From G963674685 sp964591275 (GTDB taxonomy: Bacteria; Lernaellota; Lernaellaia; JACKCT01): 46,307 nt of DNA. Below are positions 8,140 to 15,661 of this stretch, piece by piece (position 1 is the stretch's first letter; every line of letters starts with the position of its first letter). The stretch is taken from assembly GCA_964591275.1 (NCBI GenBank), contig CAZQAE010000043.1, positions 1-46,307 of the forward strand. Direction: 5' to 3'. The notes beneath the pieces were generated by a model, which did no database searches, was not told the DNA's origin, and worked only from the letters and a program-made list of their open reading frames with translations. The position numbers and the translations under genes are program-made.

Positions 8140-8920
8140 GCCGCTGTTATCAGCGGGACACGCCGACGCTGTTTACTTGGGTGAGCGTTTCTGCGTAAAA
8201 AGATTTATGCGGCTCTTTGACGGATTCGCCAAGTACGCCGCCGACTGCCCCATTCCCGTGAATTTGCTGACTCCATTTTATGTCAGAGAAAGTGAACTGG
8301 ATTTTCTGGTCGAAAAAACCGAGTCGTCCATTGGCGTCTTTAGTGGTGTTCATGTTGCGGATATAGGCTTTGCTCGAAGGTTGAAGGGGATTGCGGAAGT
8401 GACATACGTCGGCCCCGTTTACAATGAGCACACCTTGGAGATGCTCATACAAAAAGCTGGAATCAGCAGACTTCAATTGTCGCCTCCCCGCATCCATTTC
8501 ATGGGCAAAATCGTCGGGCGTCTGCCGCTTGAAACTGTCGTGCATGGTCAACTCCCTCTGTCATCCACACCGCGTTGCCTTGTGGAAATGCGTCTTGGCA
8601 GTTGCGCGAGATGCGATGAAGTATTCACCGTACATGGTCAACCGGAAAATCTTGCCCTAAGAGGCAATGTTCTTTACTCGACTAATCCCATAGTGGCCTT
8701 CGGGCTGATAGATCAGTTTGCGGCACTAGGTTTTGAAACAATTGTTATTGAGTGTATGAATATGGGCGAATCGGAAATTGCCGAAATCACGGCTATTTAC
8801 AAGGGCGAGCAAAAACCTCCGAACGACGAGGTCAGCGGCGCCTTTTTCATCGATGAGAATGACATGCTCGACGGCGTTCCGTGGCGCCGACGAATAAGCC
8901 AAATGGATTCAATACTATGA
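8111..8920 (+). CDS. U32-family Fe-S protein, UbiV-like partner
   Basis: About 269 residues from the ATG at 8111 (GGAG three bases upstream), overlapping the preceding U32 gene by 29 bases, which implies translational coupling. It is shorter than the first U32 protein, as UbiV is compared with UbiU. Four cysteines, C28 in VYLGERFCVKR and C156, C165 and C168 near the C-terminal half, fall where UbiV places its cluster ligands, but the C-x8-C-x2-C spacing is tighter than the one I recall for E. coli UbiV. The two proteins probably form a heterodimer with two 4Fe-4S clusters. The target could be a quinone, RNA or another metabolite. Confidence 0.75.
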   Translation: MVRIALQTDKPLLSAGHADAVYLGERFCVKRFMRLFDGFAKYAADCPIPVNLLTPFYVRESELDFLVEKTESSIGVFSGVHVADIGFARRLKGIAEVTYVGPVYNEHTLEMLIQKAGISRLQLSPPRIHFMGKIVGRLPLETVVHGQLPLSSTPRCLVEMRLGSCARCDEVFTVHGQPENLALRGNVLYSTNPIVAFGLIDQFAALGFETIVIECMNMGESEIAEITAIYKGEQKPPNDEVSGAFFIDENDMLDGVPWRRRISQMDSIL

Positions 8921-10359
8921 AAAATACTTTGCGAGTACATCTCGTCAATCCTGCCAGCGATTTGAAGATGATTTGCGGTGAGTATGCGCGTTTTCATTCG
9001 CCCATCCCGCCGACATCCATTGCAAAATTAGCTGCGGTTATCCGGGAGCAGGGCCACACAGTCGCTATTTTCGATCAATTTGCATCAAAGGATTCCACCG
9101 AAAAATTTACGGAAAAAGTTCTTGTCGGAAATCCCGATATCCTTGGCTTCTCGGTTCTCAGTCCCGCGATGCCCACCACGCAAGAGTTGATAAATAGCAT
9201 TCGTAAAAAGGGATCAACGGCGAAAATCGTCTTGGGAAACACGCATGCGACGATTTATGACGAGGACCTTATTCGATTGCGGTGGGCTGATTTCGTCATT
9301 CGGGGGGAGGGTGAGTTGGCATTCGCCGATCTTCTCGATTGCGTTGCAAATGATGGGGATTTTTCAACTGTCCAAGGTCTTTCCTGGCGAGATCAGGAAA
9401 CGACAGTACGCAACCCGGACAGGCCCCAGATTGATGATCTGGACAAATTGCCTTATCCGGCATGGGACCTTCTGGATTTGAATAACTACCGTGGCGCTCC
9501 TTTGCTGGCGATGGGCAACATTGTTCTTCCAGTGCAAGCCGCTCGCGGCTGTCCCTATCGTTGCATTTATTGCGCGCAGGACAAGGTACACAAAAAATTC
9601 ATGATTCGTCCGCCCGCTAGTGTTGTTGACGAAATCGCCTATATGCATAGCCGCTTCGGCGTCAACGAGTTTGGTTTTATCGACGCTTTTTTCCCATCGT
9701 CGGTGAAATATGGGCTCGAATTTGCTGAAGAATTGGCGCGCAGAAAACTACCAATAAAATTTTCGACGGAAACTCGTGTTGATCGGGTCGATGAAAAGAT
9801 GTTCAAAGCCCTTACCACTGTCGGGTTGCATACCGTCATGTTGGGCTTTGAAGTCGGCGATCCGGACATCCTTGCTACGCTCAATAAAAAACAGAGCATT
9901 GAACAATGTTATGTTGCTATGCGGGCGGCTAAGGCGGCGGGCGTGACAACCGTTGGGTTTTTTGTCATCGGGTTGCCCGGGGAAACAACCGAAACAATAA
10001 AAAAGACGATTCGCTTCGCCATTGACCTGGATGTTGATATTGCAAAGTTCAACATGGCGATTCCTTTTCCCGGAACAGAATTTTACCGGCAGGTTTATGG
10101 CGACGAAGGAGATCCCCGTTCCCGTTATGAACAGTTTTCAAGCTGGTACAGTGGAGATATCGAAGGTCATTCGTCCAGTACACTCTCATCCAAAAAACTG
10201 CGCCGCCTCCAGGACCAAGCCATGCTGCGCTTTTACGCTCGTCCCAGGATAGTGTGGCGCCACCTGCGCAAAGGCACCATTTCCATTTCGGACATGTTGG
10301 CCGGAGCCTGGATTCTCATTCGCCGCGGATTATTTGGCAGCATCAGAAGCAAATCATAG
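8917..10359 (+). CDS. B12-binding domain radical SAM protein
   Basis: A 480-residue enzyme. The start is the ATG at 8917, which overlaps the UbiV-like stop (ATGA); a GTG at 8881 is rejected. Residues about 20-150 form a Rossmann-like cobalamin-binding domain, including VLGNTHAT and RGEGE. C212, C216 and C219 in RGCPYRCIYC are the radical SAM cluster ligands, followed by the barrel with GLPGET and IPFPGTEF. It belongs to the BchE/HpnP/P-methylase-like class, which covers methyltransferases and cyclases in lipid and cofactor pathways. The C-terminal 100 residues are basic and partly hydrophobic. It is the third member of a tightly overlapping operon with two U32 proteins, which suggests one pathway; its substrate is unknown. 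Confidence 0.88.
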   Translation: MKNTLRVHLVNPASDLKMICGEYARFHSPIPPTSIAKLAAVIREQGHTVAIFDQFASKDSTEKFTEKVLVGNPDILGFSVLSPAMPTTQELINSIRKKGSTAKIVLGNTHATIYDEDLIRLRWADFVIRGEGELAFADLLDCVANDGDFSTVQGLSWRDQETTVRNPDRPQIDDLDKLPYPAWDLLDLNNYRGAPLLAMGNIVLPVQAARGCPYRCIYCAQDKVHKKFMIRPPASVVDEIAYMHSRFGVNEFGFIDAFFPSSVKYGLEFAEELARRKLPIKFSTETRVDRVDEKMFKALTTVGLHTVMLGFEVGDPDILATLNKKQSIEQCYVAMRAAKAAGVTTVGFFVIGLPGETTETIKKTIRFAIDLDVDIAKFNMAIPFPGTEFYRQVYGDEGDPRSRYEQFSSWYSGDIEGHSSSTLSSKKLRRLQDQAMLRFYARPRIVWRHLRKGTISISDMLAGAWILIRRGLFGSIRSKS

Positions 10360-10373
10360 TCAGAGAAAACAAA

Positions 10374-11039
10374 TCACTCGGTTTTTAAATCTGCCTCCGG
10401 CCCGGTCTCGTCTGGATTTGGAGGAGGCCCAACATCCGAACCAAGGGGATTCGGGGCAGTGTCCACGGGTTTCGGCGGCGCTCCTGATTGCTCTGAGGGC
10501 AACGGAGGTGCTTCCGCAAAATTGTTGGTTGTCCCTGGGTTTTGCTGCTCTTGGGGAACAGGAAATACGCCGGAATCCTCAACTGATGGTGCGCTTGTGC
10601 ATTTGAATAACACATCACATTTTGTGAAATTGTCAAAACACTCCAGTGTTTTCTTTCCAATTCGTTGTTTTTTACACTCTTGTATGCATTCCTTGGTCAC
10701 TGCACCAAAAGTCTTCTTTTTTGTGACTTTACATTTGATGGCCAATCGGATCATCTTTTTATTGCTGCAGATTTGTTCGCACTGTTCTTTTGGAATGGGC
10801 TCCCCAATACTCGCTTTCTGCATTTCCTCGGTCACAATCGGCGGAGGCGTCGCGACGCCGTCCGGCGCCGGTTGCGCGTTATTCATTTCCTGAATAGCTT
10901 CAGCCGCCTGTTTTGGCGGCTGCCCATCCCCGGGAGGTGGGAGCGTCTTCTGATTCGATTGACAGGAAAAAATAAAAAGTGAAGCAGTAACAAGCCCAAT
11001 AAATCCAAGTTTGCGAATCTTTGTTTCGATGTATTTCAT
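10374..11039 (-). CDS. Cysteine-rich lipoprotein with proline-rich flanks
   Basis: A 221-residue unrecognised protein. A signal peptide ends in a lipobox (FIFSC, Cys at 26), so it should be a lipoprotein. After a Pro/Gln/Ala-rich linker comes a basic core (about residues 85-150) with eight cysteines, several in C-x3-C pairs, consistent with a small disulfide-stapled helical domain. The last 70 residues are again Pro-rich and probably disordered. It is convergent with the radical SAM gene (14-base gap) and divergent from surE. A minus-strand promoter is predicted at 11084-11112. I do not recognise a family. Confidence 0.72.
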   Translation of the reverse strand: MKYIETKIRKLGFIGLVTASLFIFSCQSNQKTLPPPGDGQPPKQAAEAIQEMNNAQPAPDGVATPPPIVTEEMQKASIGEPIPKEQCEQICSNKKMIRLAIKCKVTKKKTFGAVTKECIQECKKQRIGKKTLECFDNFTKCDVLFKCTSAPSVEDSGVFPVPQEQQNPGTTNNFAEAPPLPSEQSGAPPKPVDTAPNPLGSDVGPPPNPDETGPEADLKTE

Positions 11040-11083
11040 GGTTTCTGCCTTTGAAAGTGATTTCGCATCCGAAACGAGTTAAT

Positions 11084-11112
11084 CTTATAAGCAAAAGTTA
11101 AAGGATACTCAA
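11084..11112 (-). promoter_or_regulatory. Predicted promoter of the cysteine-rich lipoprotein
   Basis: On the minus strand TTGAGT (11112-11107), a 17-base spacer and TATAAG (11089-11084) give a good sigma70-like match 45 bases before the ATG at 11039. Confidence 0.5.
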
Positions 11113-11129
11113 CCACTAAGATTTCAAAG

Positions 11130-11159
11130 TGGACGAATACACTTATAATCGCATGGATT
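11130..11159 (+). promoter_or_regulatory. Predicted promoter of the surE operon
   Basis: TGGACG (11130-11135), an 18-base spacer and a perfect TATAAT (11154-11159) lie about 100 bases before surE. The -35 match is only four of six. Confidence 0.38.
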
Positions 11160-11260
11160 CCCATTGACGACTCCGCTTGAGGCCGCTAAATTCCGGCCTT
11201 GTTCATTAAGGCGATCGTTTTGCTCGCTTCATGGCAACAACGTACAACAGAGGTCGATGT

Positions 11261-12013
11261 TTGCGGATTCTTCTAACGAATGATGACGGGATTCACGCAG
11301 AAGGTCTTTTGGCGCTTCAGTGCCGGTTTGCCGAGATTGCCTCCGTGACAATTGTTGCGCCTGATCGGGAAAGAAGCGCTGTATCCCACATGCTGACATT
11401 GAGAAATCCGTTGAGATATAAGCGGATCGGCGAAAATGCCTACGCTGTTGATGGCACGCCTGCAGACTCCGTTTTCATCGCCTTGGCTGAAATCATGAAA
11501 GATAATCAACCGGCAATCGTCATTTCCGGAATAAACCGGGGAGCAAATGTCGGCGATGACGTCAACTATTCCGGAACAGTCGCAGGCGCCAGGGAAGCCG
11601 CCATGCACGGCATTCAATCATTTGCAATATCCAGCGCCGCCAGGCGCCATCACAATTTTGTGCAAGCCGCTGATTTTGCAGCTTGCTTAGTGGAATTTTT
11701 ACGAGAGAATCCGCTTCCGCCAAGAACGCTGTTGAATGTAAATATCCCCGAGGCGTCGTCGCCGGATAGGGTAGGGGAGTATCGCTTTTCACGATTGGGG
11801 CAGCGAGTCTATCGAGACGAGCTTGTTAAAAACACGAACCCGCGCGGTGAAGATTATTACTGGATCGGCGGCGAACAAACGGGAACGCAAAAATATCCCA
11901 ACTCGGATATTGAAACGGTGGCGAACGGATACATTTCGGTCACACCGCTAGGCGTTGACCAAACCGAGCATGCCTTGCTGACAAAACTTCAGGCATCCGG
12001 GATTAGGCGATGA
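11261..12013 (+). CDS. surE: 5'-nucleotidase SurE
   Basis: About 250 residues. The family normally begins R-I-L-L-T-N-D-D-G. I place the start at the TTG at 11261, which has AGAGGT six bases upstream and gives exactly that N-terminus; an ATG at 11231 adds ten unfamiliar residues and has no ribosome site. Metal ligands are visible in TNDDG, in the Ser of RSAVSHM and in the Asn of SGINRGANVGDD, and SGTVAGAREA is conserved. SurE dephosphorylates nucleoside monophosphates and is linked to stationary-phase survival. Its stop overlaps pcm (ATGA), the widespread surE-pcm pairing. Confidence 0.93.
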   Translation: MRILLTNDDGIHAEGLLALQCRFAEIASVTIVAPDRERSAVSHMLTLRNPLRYKRIGENAYAVDGTPADSVFIALAEIMKDNQPAIVISGINRGANVGDDVNYSGTVAGAREAAMHGIQSFAISSAARRHHNFVQAADFAACLVEFLRENPLPPRTLLNVNIPEASSPDRVGEYRFSRLGQRVYRDELVKNTNPRGEDYYWIGGEQTGTQKYPNSDIETVANGYISVTPLGVDQTEHALLTKLQASGIRR

Positions 12014-12672
12014 ATAATTCCGACGAGTTTCGAAAGCCCCGTGAAAATATGATCGAGATACAGCTTCGCCGACGCGACATTAGCGACGAGCGCGTTCTTT
12101 TGGCAATGCAGGAAACACCACGGCACCTTTTCGTTGATGAGAACATGGCTGGAAAAGCCTACCAGGACAATCCGCTTCCCATTGGGGAGAGACAGACAAT
12201 TAGCCAACCATATATCGTGGCTTGCATGACGCAGGCATTGATGCTCAAAGGTACAGAAAAGGTTCTGGAAATAGGCACGGGCTCCGGATACCAGGCTGCG
12301 ATCCTTTCCACTTTGGTTGATAGAGTATTCAGTATTGAAAGAAAACCGCGACTTGGGCGCCAAGCTGAGAAATTGCTGCAAAAACTCGGTTACCACAATG
12401 TTCTGGTCAGAATTGCCGACGGCACCTATGGCTGGCCGGAAGAGTCACCTTTTGATGCCATCATTGTAACAGCGGCAGCGCCAAATCTTCAAAAAAAACT
12501 TATCAACCAACTGCGCGAGGGCGGTCGACTTGTCATACCTGTGGGAGAGGCTCATGTGCAGGACTTGTTGGTGTATAGAAAAAAACGCGGCGAAATCATT
12601 GAAGACAATCTGGGGAGATGCCGCTTTGTTAAACTGATTGGGAAACATGCATGGGAGAGCGACTTTGATTGA
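12010..12672 (+). CDS. pcm: Protein-L-isoaspartate O-methyltransferase
   Basis: A 220-residue SAM-dependent methyltransferase that starts repair of isoaspartyl damage in aged proteins. The family hallmark GERQTISQPY is present, followed by the SAM loop EIGTGSGYQAA, the IVTAAAP segment and the GGRLVIPVG strand. The ATG overlaps the surE stop and the gene's end overlaps the dedA start. SurE and Pcm are classic stationary-phase partners. Confidence 0.95.
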   Translation: MNNSDEFRKPRENMIEIQLRRRDISDERVLLAMQETPRHLFVDENMAGKAYQDNPLPIGERQTISQPYIVACMTQALMLKGTEKVLEIGTGSGYQAAILSTLVDRVFSIERKPRLGRQAEKLLQKLGYHNVLVRIADGTYGWPEESPFDAIIVTAAAPNLQKKLINQLREGGRLVIPVGEAHVQDLLVYRKKRGEIIEDNLGRCRFVKLIGKHAWESDFD

Positions 12673-13294
12673 TTTTTTATTTCTTGTCTTTGAACACTTA
12701 AAAGACCTCATCCAGGAACTGGGCTACATCGGCATCATCATAGGAATGACCTTGGAAAGTTCGGCGATACCTTTTCCTTCGGAAGTGGTTATCCCGCCGG
12801 CGGGCGCGCTGGCTCATGCAGGAAAAATGTCCCTGGGACTTGTCATTGCGTGCGGCGCGTGCGGTTCGCTCATCGGGGCCATGATAAATTATTATGTCGC
12901 TTTATTGTTGGGACGCCCGTTCTTTGAGCGATACGGAAAATATTTTTTCGTCACCGAAGAAAAAATCAAAAAGGCTGAAAGTTTTTTTGAAAAGTACGGC
13001 GCCGTTGCGACCCTCATTTGTCGTTTTATTACGGTCGTGCGGCAATTGGTTTCGCTGCCCGCAGGATTTTCAAAAATGGATATCAAGAAGTTTGCGTTGT
13101 ACACCTTTGTCGGTTCGGCCATCTGGAGTGCGATTCTGGCTTTTCTGGGTTATTTTGTTGGGGCGGGTGAAGCGACGATAAAACAATACAAAGGACCCAT
13201 AACCATTGGAACTCTCGTTATCGGCGGGCTTGTCGCGCTGATCTACTTCATTTATATTCTTAAAAAGAGAAGAAGCGAGAAAGCTTCAGCATAA
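12665..13294 (+). CDS. DedA-family (SNARE-associated/VTT) membrane protein
   Basis: A DedA-type inner-membrane protein. The frame is open from 12638, but the best start is the TTG at 12665: it overlaps the pcm stop and has GGGAGAG five bases upstream, giving 209 residues. The family core is complete: ESSAIPFPSEVVIPPAG in the first re-entrant segment, then the second half with CRFITVVRQLVSLPAG, whose Arg residues are typical. At least four transmembrane segments follow the usual order, and the C-terminus is basic. DedA proteins are thought to flip undecaprenyl phosphate or other lipids. It lies between pcm and the nlpD-like gene, an arrangement also seen with YqaA-type DedA proteins in other proteobacteria. 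Confidence 0.9.
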   Translation: MIDFLFLVFEHLKDLIQELGYIGIIIGMTLESSAIPFPSEVVIPPAGALAHAGKMSLGLVIACGACGSLIGAMINYYVALLLGRPFFERYGKYFFVTEEKIKKAESFFEKYGAVATLICRFITVVRQLVSLPAGFSKMDIKKFALYTFVGSAIWSAILAFLGYFVGAGEATIKQYKGPITIGTLVIGGLVALIYFIYILKKRRSEKASA

Positions 13295-13308
13295 AGGCGC
13301 AAAAAAAT

Positions 13309-14124
13309 ATGATGGGATATTGGAAGCAAAATCAAAATAAAATTTTTGCAAATGCTGTAATCGGAATTTTCCTCGCGGCGCTATTATCAGGATGTGGCTA
13401 CTACGTTAGCGCGCAAAGAGGAGATACTCTTTATTCCATTGCGAAAGAAAATGGCGTTACGGTCAACGACATCCTGGAGTCGAATCCTTCCATTGCAAAC
13501 CCTGATGTTATTCATGAAGGGCAGAAGATCAGGATTCCAAGATCCGGAAAGTCAATTTCTTCCACGACAACGCCAAGACCGGCGCCCAAAGCAGTCACGC
13601 GAAAAAAAGTTCCCGCCAAAACGAAAAATGCAAGACACAGTATCAAAAAACGGGATCTTATGGAGCCGGCGTCGACCACGCCGGTTCCTGTGCCGATTGA
13701 AAAAAATGAATTGAAAAGCTCCACGTTCATTTGGCCGTGTTCCGGAACAATTATCAGGAACTACGGCAAAGGACCGGACGGCTACATCAATGAAGGAATT
13801 GACATCACCTCGCTGACCGGAACGAAAATATCAGCGGCGGCTGATGGAGAAGTCATTTTGGTCAATACGGTGAGTGAGTCCGCAACATCGAAAGATGATC
13901 GCCTTAAAGCCTGGGGCAATATGGTGGTCATTCAACACGCAAATATGTACGTCACCGTATACGCGCACAATCGGGTTAATCTGGTCAAAAAGGGCGATAA
14001 GGTTAAGCAAGGCGACGCCGTTGCTGAAGTGGGCGATACGGGTCGAGCGAAACAACCGCATTTACATTTTGAAATCAGGCACAACCTGGAAAGCGTCAAT
14101 CCCGCGGAATTATTGCCGCGATAA
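13309..14124 (+). CDS. nlpD: NlpD-like lipoprotein: LysM plus degenerate M23 (LytM) domain
   Basis: A 271-residue envelope lipoprotein. A basic N-terminus and hydrophobic helix lead to a lipobox LLSGC (Cys 29). A LysM peptidoglycan-binding domain covers about 32-78, a basic Ser/Thr/Pro linker about 80-135, and a LytM/M23 domain 138-271. In active M23 enzymes the first zinc ligand is the His of H-x-G-x-D; here it is Asn (N161 in NEGID), as in E. coli NlpD, while H220, H251 and H253 remain. It is therefore probably a non-catalytic activator of amidases in cell division. The gene order surE-pcm-dedA-nlpD supports the name. The start could be either of two adjacent ATGs. Confidence 0.85.
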   Translation: MMGYWKQNQNKIFANAVIGIFLAALLSGCGYYVSAQRGDTLYSIAKENGVTVNDILESNPSIANPDVIHEGQKIRIPRSGKSISSTTTPRPAPKAVTRKKVPAKTKNARHSIKKRDLMEPASTTPVPVPIEKNELKSSTFIWPCSGTIIRNYGKGPDGYINEGIDITSLTGTKISAAADGEVILVNTVSESATSKDDRLKAWGNMVVIQHANMYVTVYAHNRVNLVKKGDKVKQGDAVAEVGDTGRAKQPHLHFEIRHNLESVNPAELLPR

Positions 14125-14134
14125 CGGAGGGGAA

Positions 14135-14656
14135 ATGCAGTATTTAATCGATTCCATTAGAAATGTGCCGGATTTTCCAAAAGAAGGAATACAGTTCAAG
14201 GATATCACAACGCTTTGCAAAGACCCCAAAGCCTTCAAAAAGAGCATCGATTTATTCGTTGAAAGATATAAAGACAAAGATTTCGACAAAATCCTCGGAA
14301 TTGAGGCCAGAGGTTTCATTTTCGGGACGGCCCTGGCTTATGCCCTGGGCAAAAGTTTCATCGTTGTGCGAAAACCAGGCAAGTTGCCGGCCAAGTGCAG
14401 GAAAATGACCTATGATCTCGAATATGGAACCGACACCGTGGAAATTCATGAAGATGCCGTTTCGCCTGGTGAGAAAATTCTGATCGTTGACGATTTGCTC
14501 GCAACAGGCGGAACTGTGGGAGCGGTGGTGAAACTGGTTCAGGAAATGGGCGGCGTGGTGGCCGAGTGCGCGTTTCTCATTGAACTCGATGATCTAAAGG
14601 CAAGAGAGAAGCTTTCCGGAGTTGATGTATTTTCTCTCATACATTTCGATATTTAA
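14135..14656 (+). CDS. apt: Adenine phosphoribosyltransferase
   Basis: 173 residues from the ATG at 14135, which has a strong GGAGG ribosome site; the same frame is open much further upstream, but that part lies inside the nlpD-like gene. The protein begins with the Apt pattern PDFPKEGIQFKDIT, has EARGFIFG and the PRPP-binding loop ILIVDDLLATGGT. Apt salvages adenine to AMP with PRPP. It stands where rpoS is found after nlpD in many proteobacteria. A hairpin at 14690-14717 follows. Confidence 0.96.
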   Translation: MQYLIDSIRNVPDFPKEGIQFKDITTLCKDPKAFKKSIDLFVERYKDKDFDKILGIEARGFIFGTALAYALGKSFIVVRKPGKLPAKCRKMTYDLEYGTDTVEIHEDAVSPGEKILIVDDLLATGGTVGAVVKLVQEMGGVVAECAFLIELDDLKAREKLSGVDVFSLIHFDI

Positions 14657-14689
14657 ACCTATAAATAATTGAAGAAATTCAGTTGCAAG

Positions 14690-14717
14690 GCGTATTTGAC
14701 CCCAAAAGGGGATACGC
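14690..14717. terminator. Hairpin in the convergent gap after apt
   Basis: GCGTAT (14690-14695) pairs with ATACGC (14712-14717), and inside it CCCC (14700-14703) pairs with GGGG (14708-14711) over an AAAA loop, leaving a four-base bulge on one side. It could stop transcription from either side, but neither strand shows a real U-tract, so this is only a probable terminator. Confidence 0.45.
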
Positions 14718-14748
14718 ATAATAATTCCATAATCAATATTATGTAAAA

Positions 14749-15609
14749 TTACTTTGCCTCTGCCAAAACCCCTTGGGTATCTTCTGGCTCAGCGCCTTTT
14801 AAGGTTCCCGCCATGAAATTAACCAAATCCAGGCTTGTTTTGGCGAAACCCATTTTGATTTTTTCACGCATGGCTTCAATATCCATTAACGTTGGTTTGC
14901 GGGAAAACTCTCCATAAATGAAAACGGCATCGGCTCTATTGATAACGGAAATGTCCTGGTAGATCATGTGGAGAAATTGCATCGCTCCGGCGGTGTGGAA
15001 AAGCGCCTCATTGTAGTTCGATTCTTTCAAGCGTTCAATTTCATCCAGTTCCGCCAAAAGACACAAAATAAGACTTGTTCTGATTTTTGCCATGAACTTG
15101 TCACCGCTTGCGCCGGATTGCACATTTGTGGACATCTGCCGGATCGGCTCTGACAACTCTTCTGGTTTTCCGGCCCATTTTTCCCCTTCGATGAAATATG
15201 GCTCCAATGCAGTAACAGCAATTGAGATTTTCCCTGAATTATCGGATTTTTTAATTTGGTAGCGAATATACTCCAAAAACACACGCTTGATGGTTAGATC
15301 AACAATCAGAGAATTAATGCGTGGAATTGTTCCGTCAACACCCAGGCGAAGCGAATCGCGGATTTTGTCATCCATCTCAATGTCCATTTTTTCATCGACC
15401 CATCTTACAATCCTTCGCGTACCTTTCTCGTAATTTTCAGACAGGAGCGCAAAATCGGGATCCGGTGAACTGGCGAATCTGGAAATTTCACGGCTCTGCG
15501 CGACAAGTTCTTTCAACTGGTCAGTCGTAAAATCAGGACTACGTCCTAAAACGGCCAAAACAAAAATTAGAGCGGCAAGAGAAATGAAAATGATTAATGG
15601 TTTTTTCAT
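14749..15609 (-). CDS. Unrecognised membrane-anchored or exported protein
   Basis: 286 residues. The first 22 residues are a basic start plus a long hydrophobic stretch with no lipobox, so this is a signal anchor or cleaved signal peptide. The rest is alpha-helical in character, rich in charged residues, and lacks cysteine clusters or catalytic motifs that I can name. It lies 52 bases downstream of mpl on the same strand and could be the last gene of that operon, which would hint at an envelope role. I do not recognise it. Confidence 0.65.
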   Translation of the reverse strand: MKKPLIIFISLAALIFVLAVLGRSPDFTTDQLKELVAQSREISRFASSPDPDFALLSENYEKGTRRIVRWVDEKMDIEMDDKIRDSLRLGVDGTIPRINSLIVDLTIKRVFLEYIRYQIKKSDNSGKISIAVTALEPYFIEGEKWAGKPEELSEPIRQMSTNVQSGASGDKFMAKIRTSLILCLLAELDEIERLKESNYNEALFHTAGAMQFLHMIYQDISVINRADAVFIYGEFSRKPTLMDIEAMREKIKMGFAKTSLDLVNFMAGTLKGAEPEDTQGVLAEAK

Positions 15610-15661
15610 TGATTATCCACGTTAAATGTGACCTCGGCGACCGCCACTGAGATTAGTTTCA

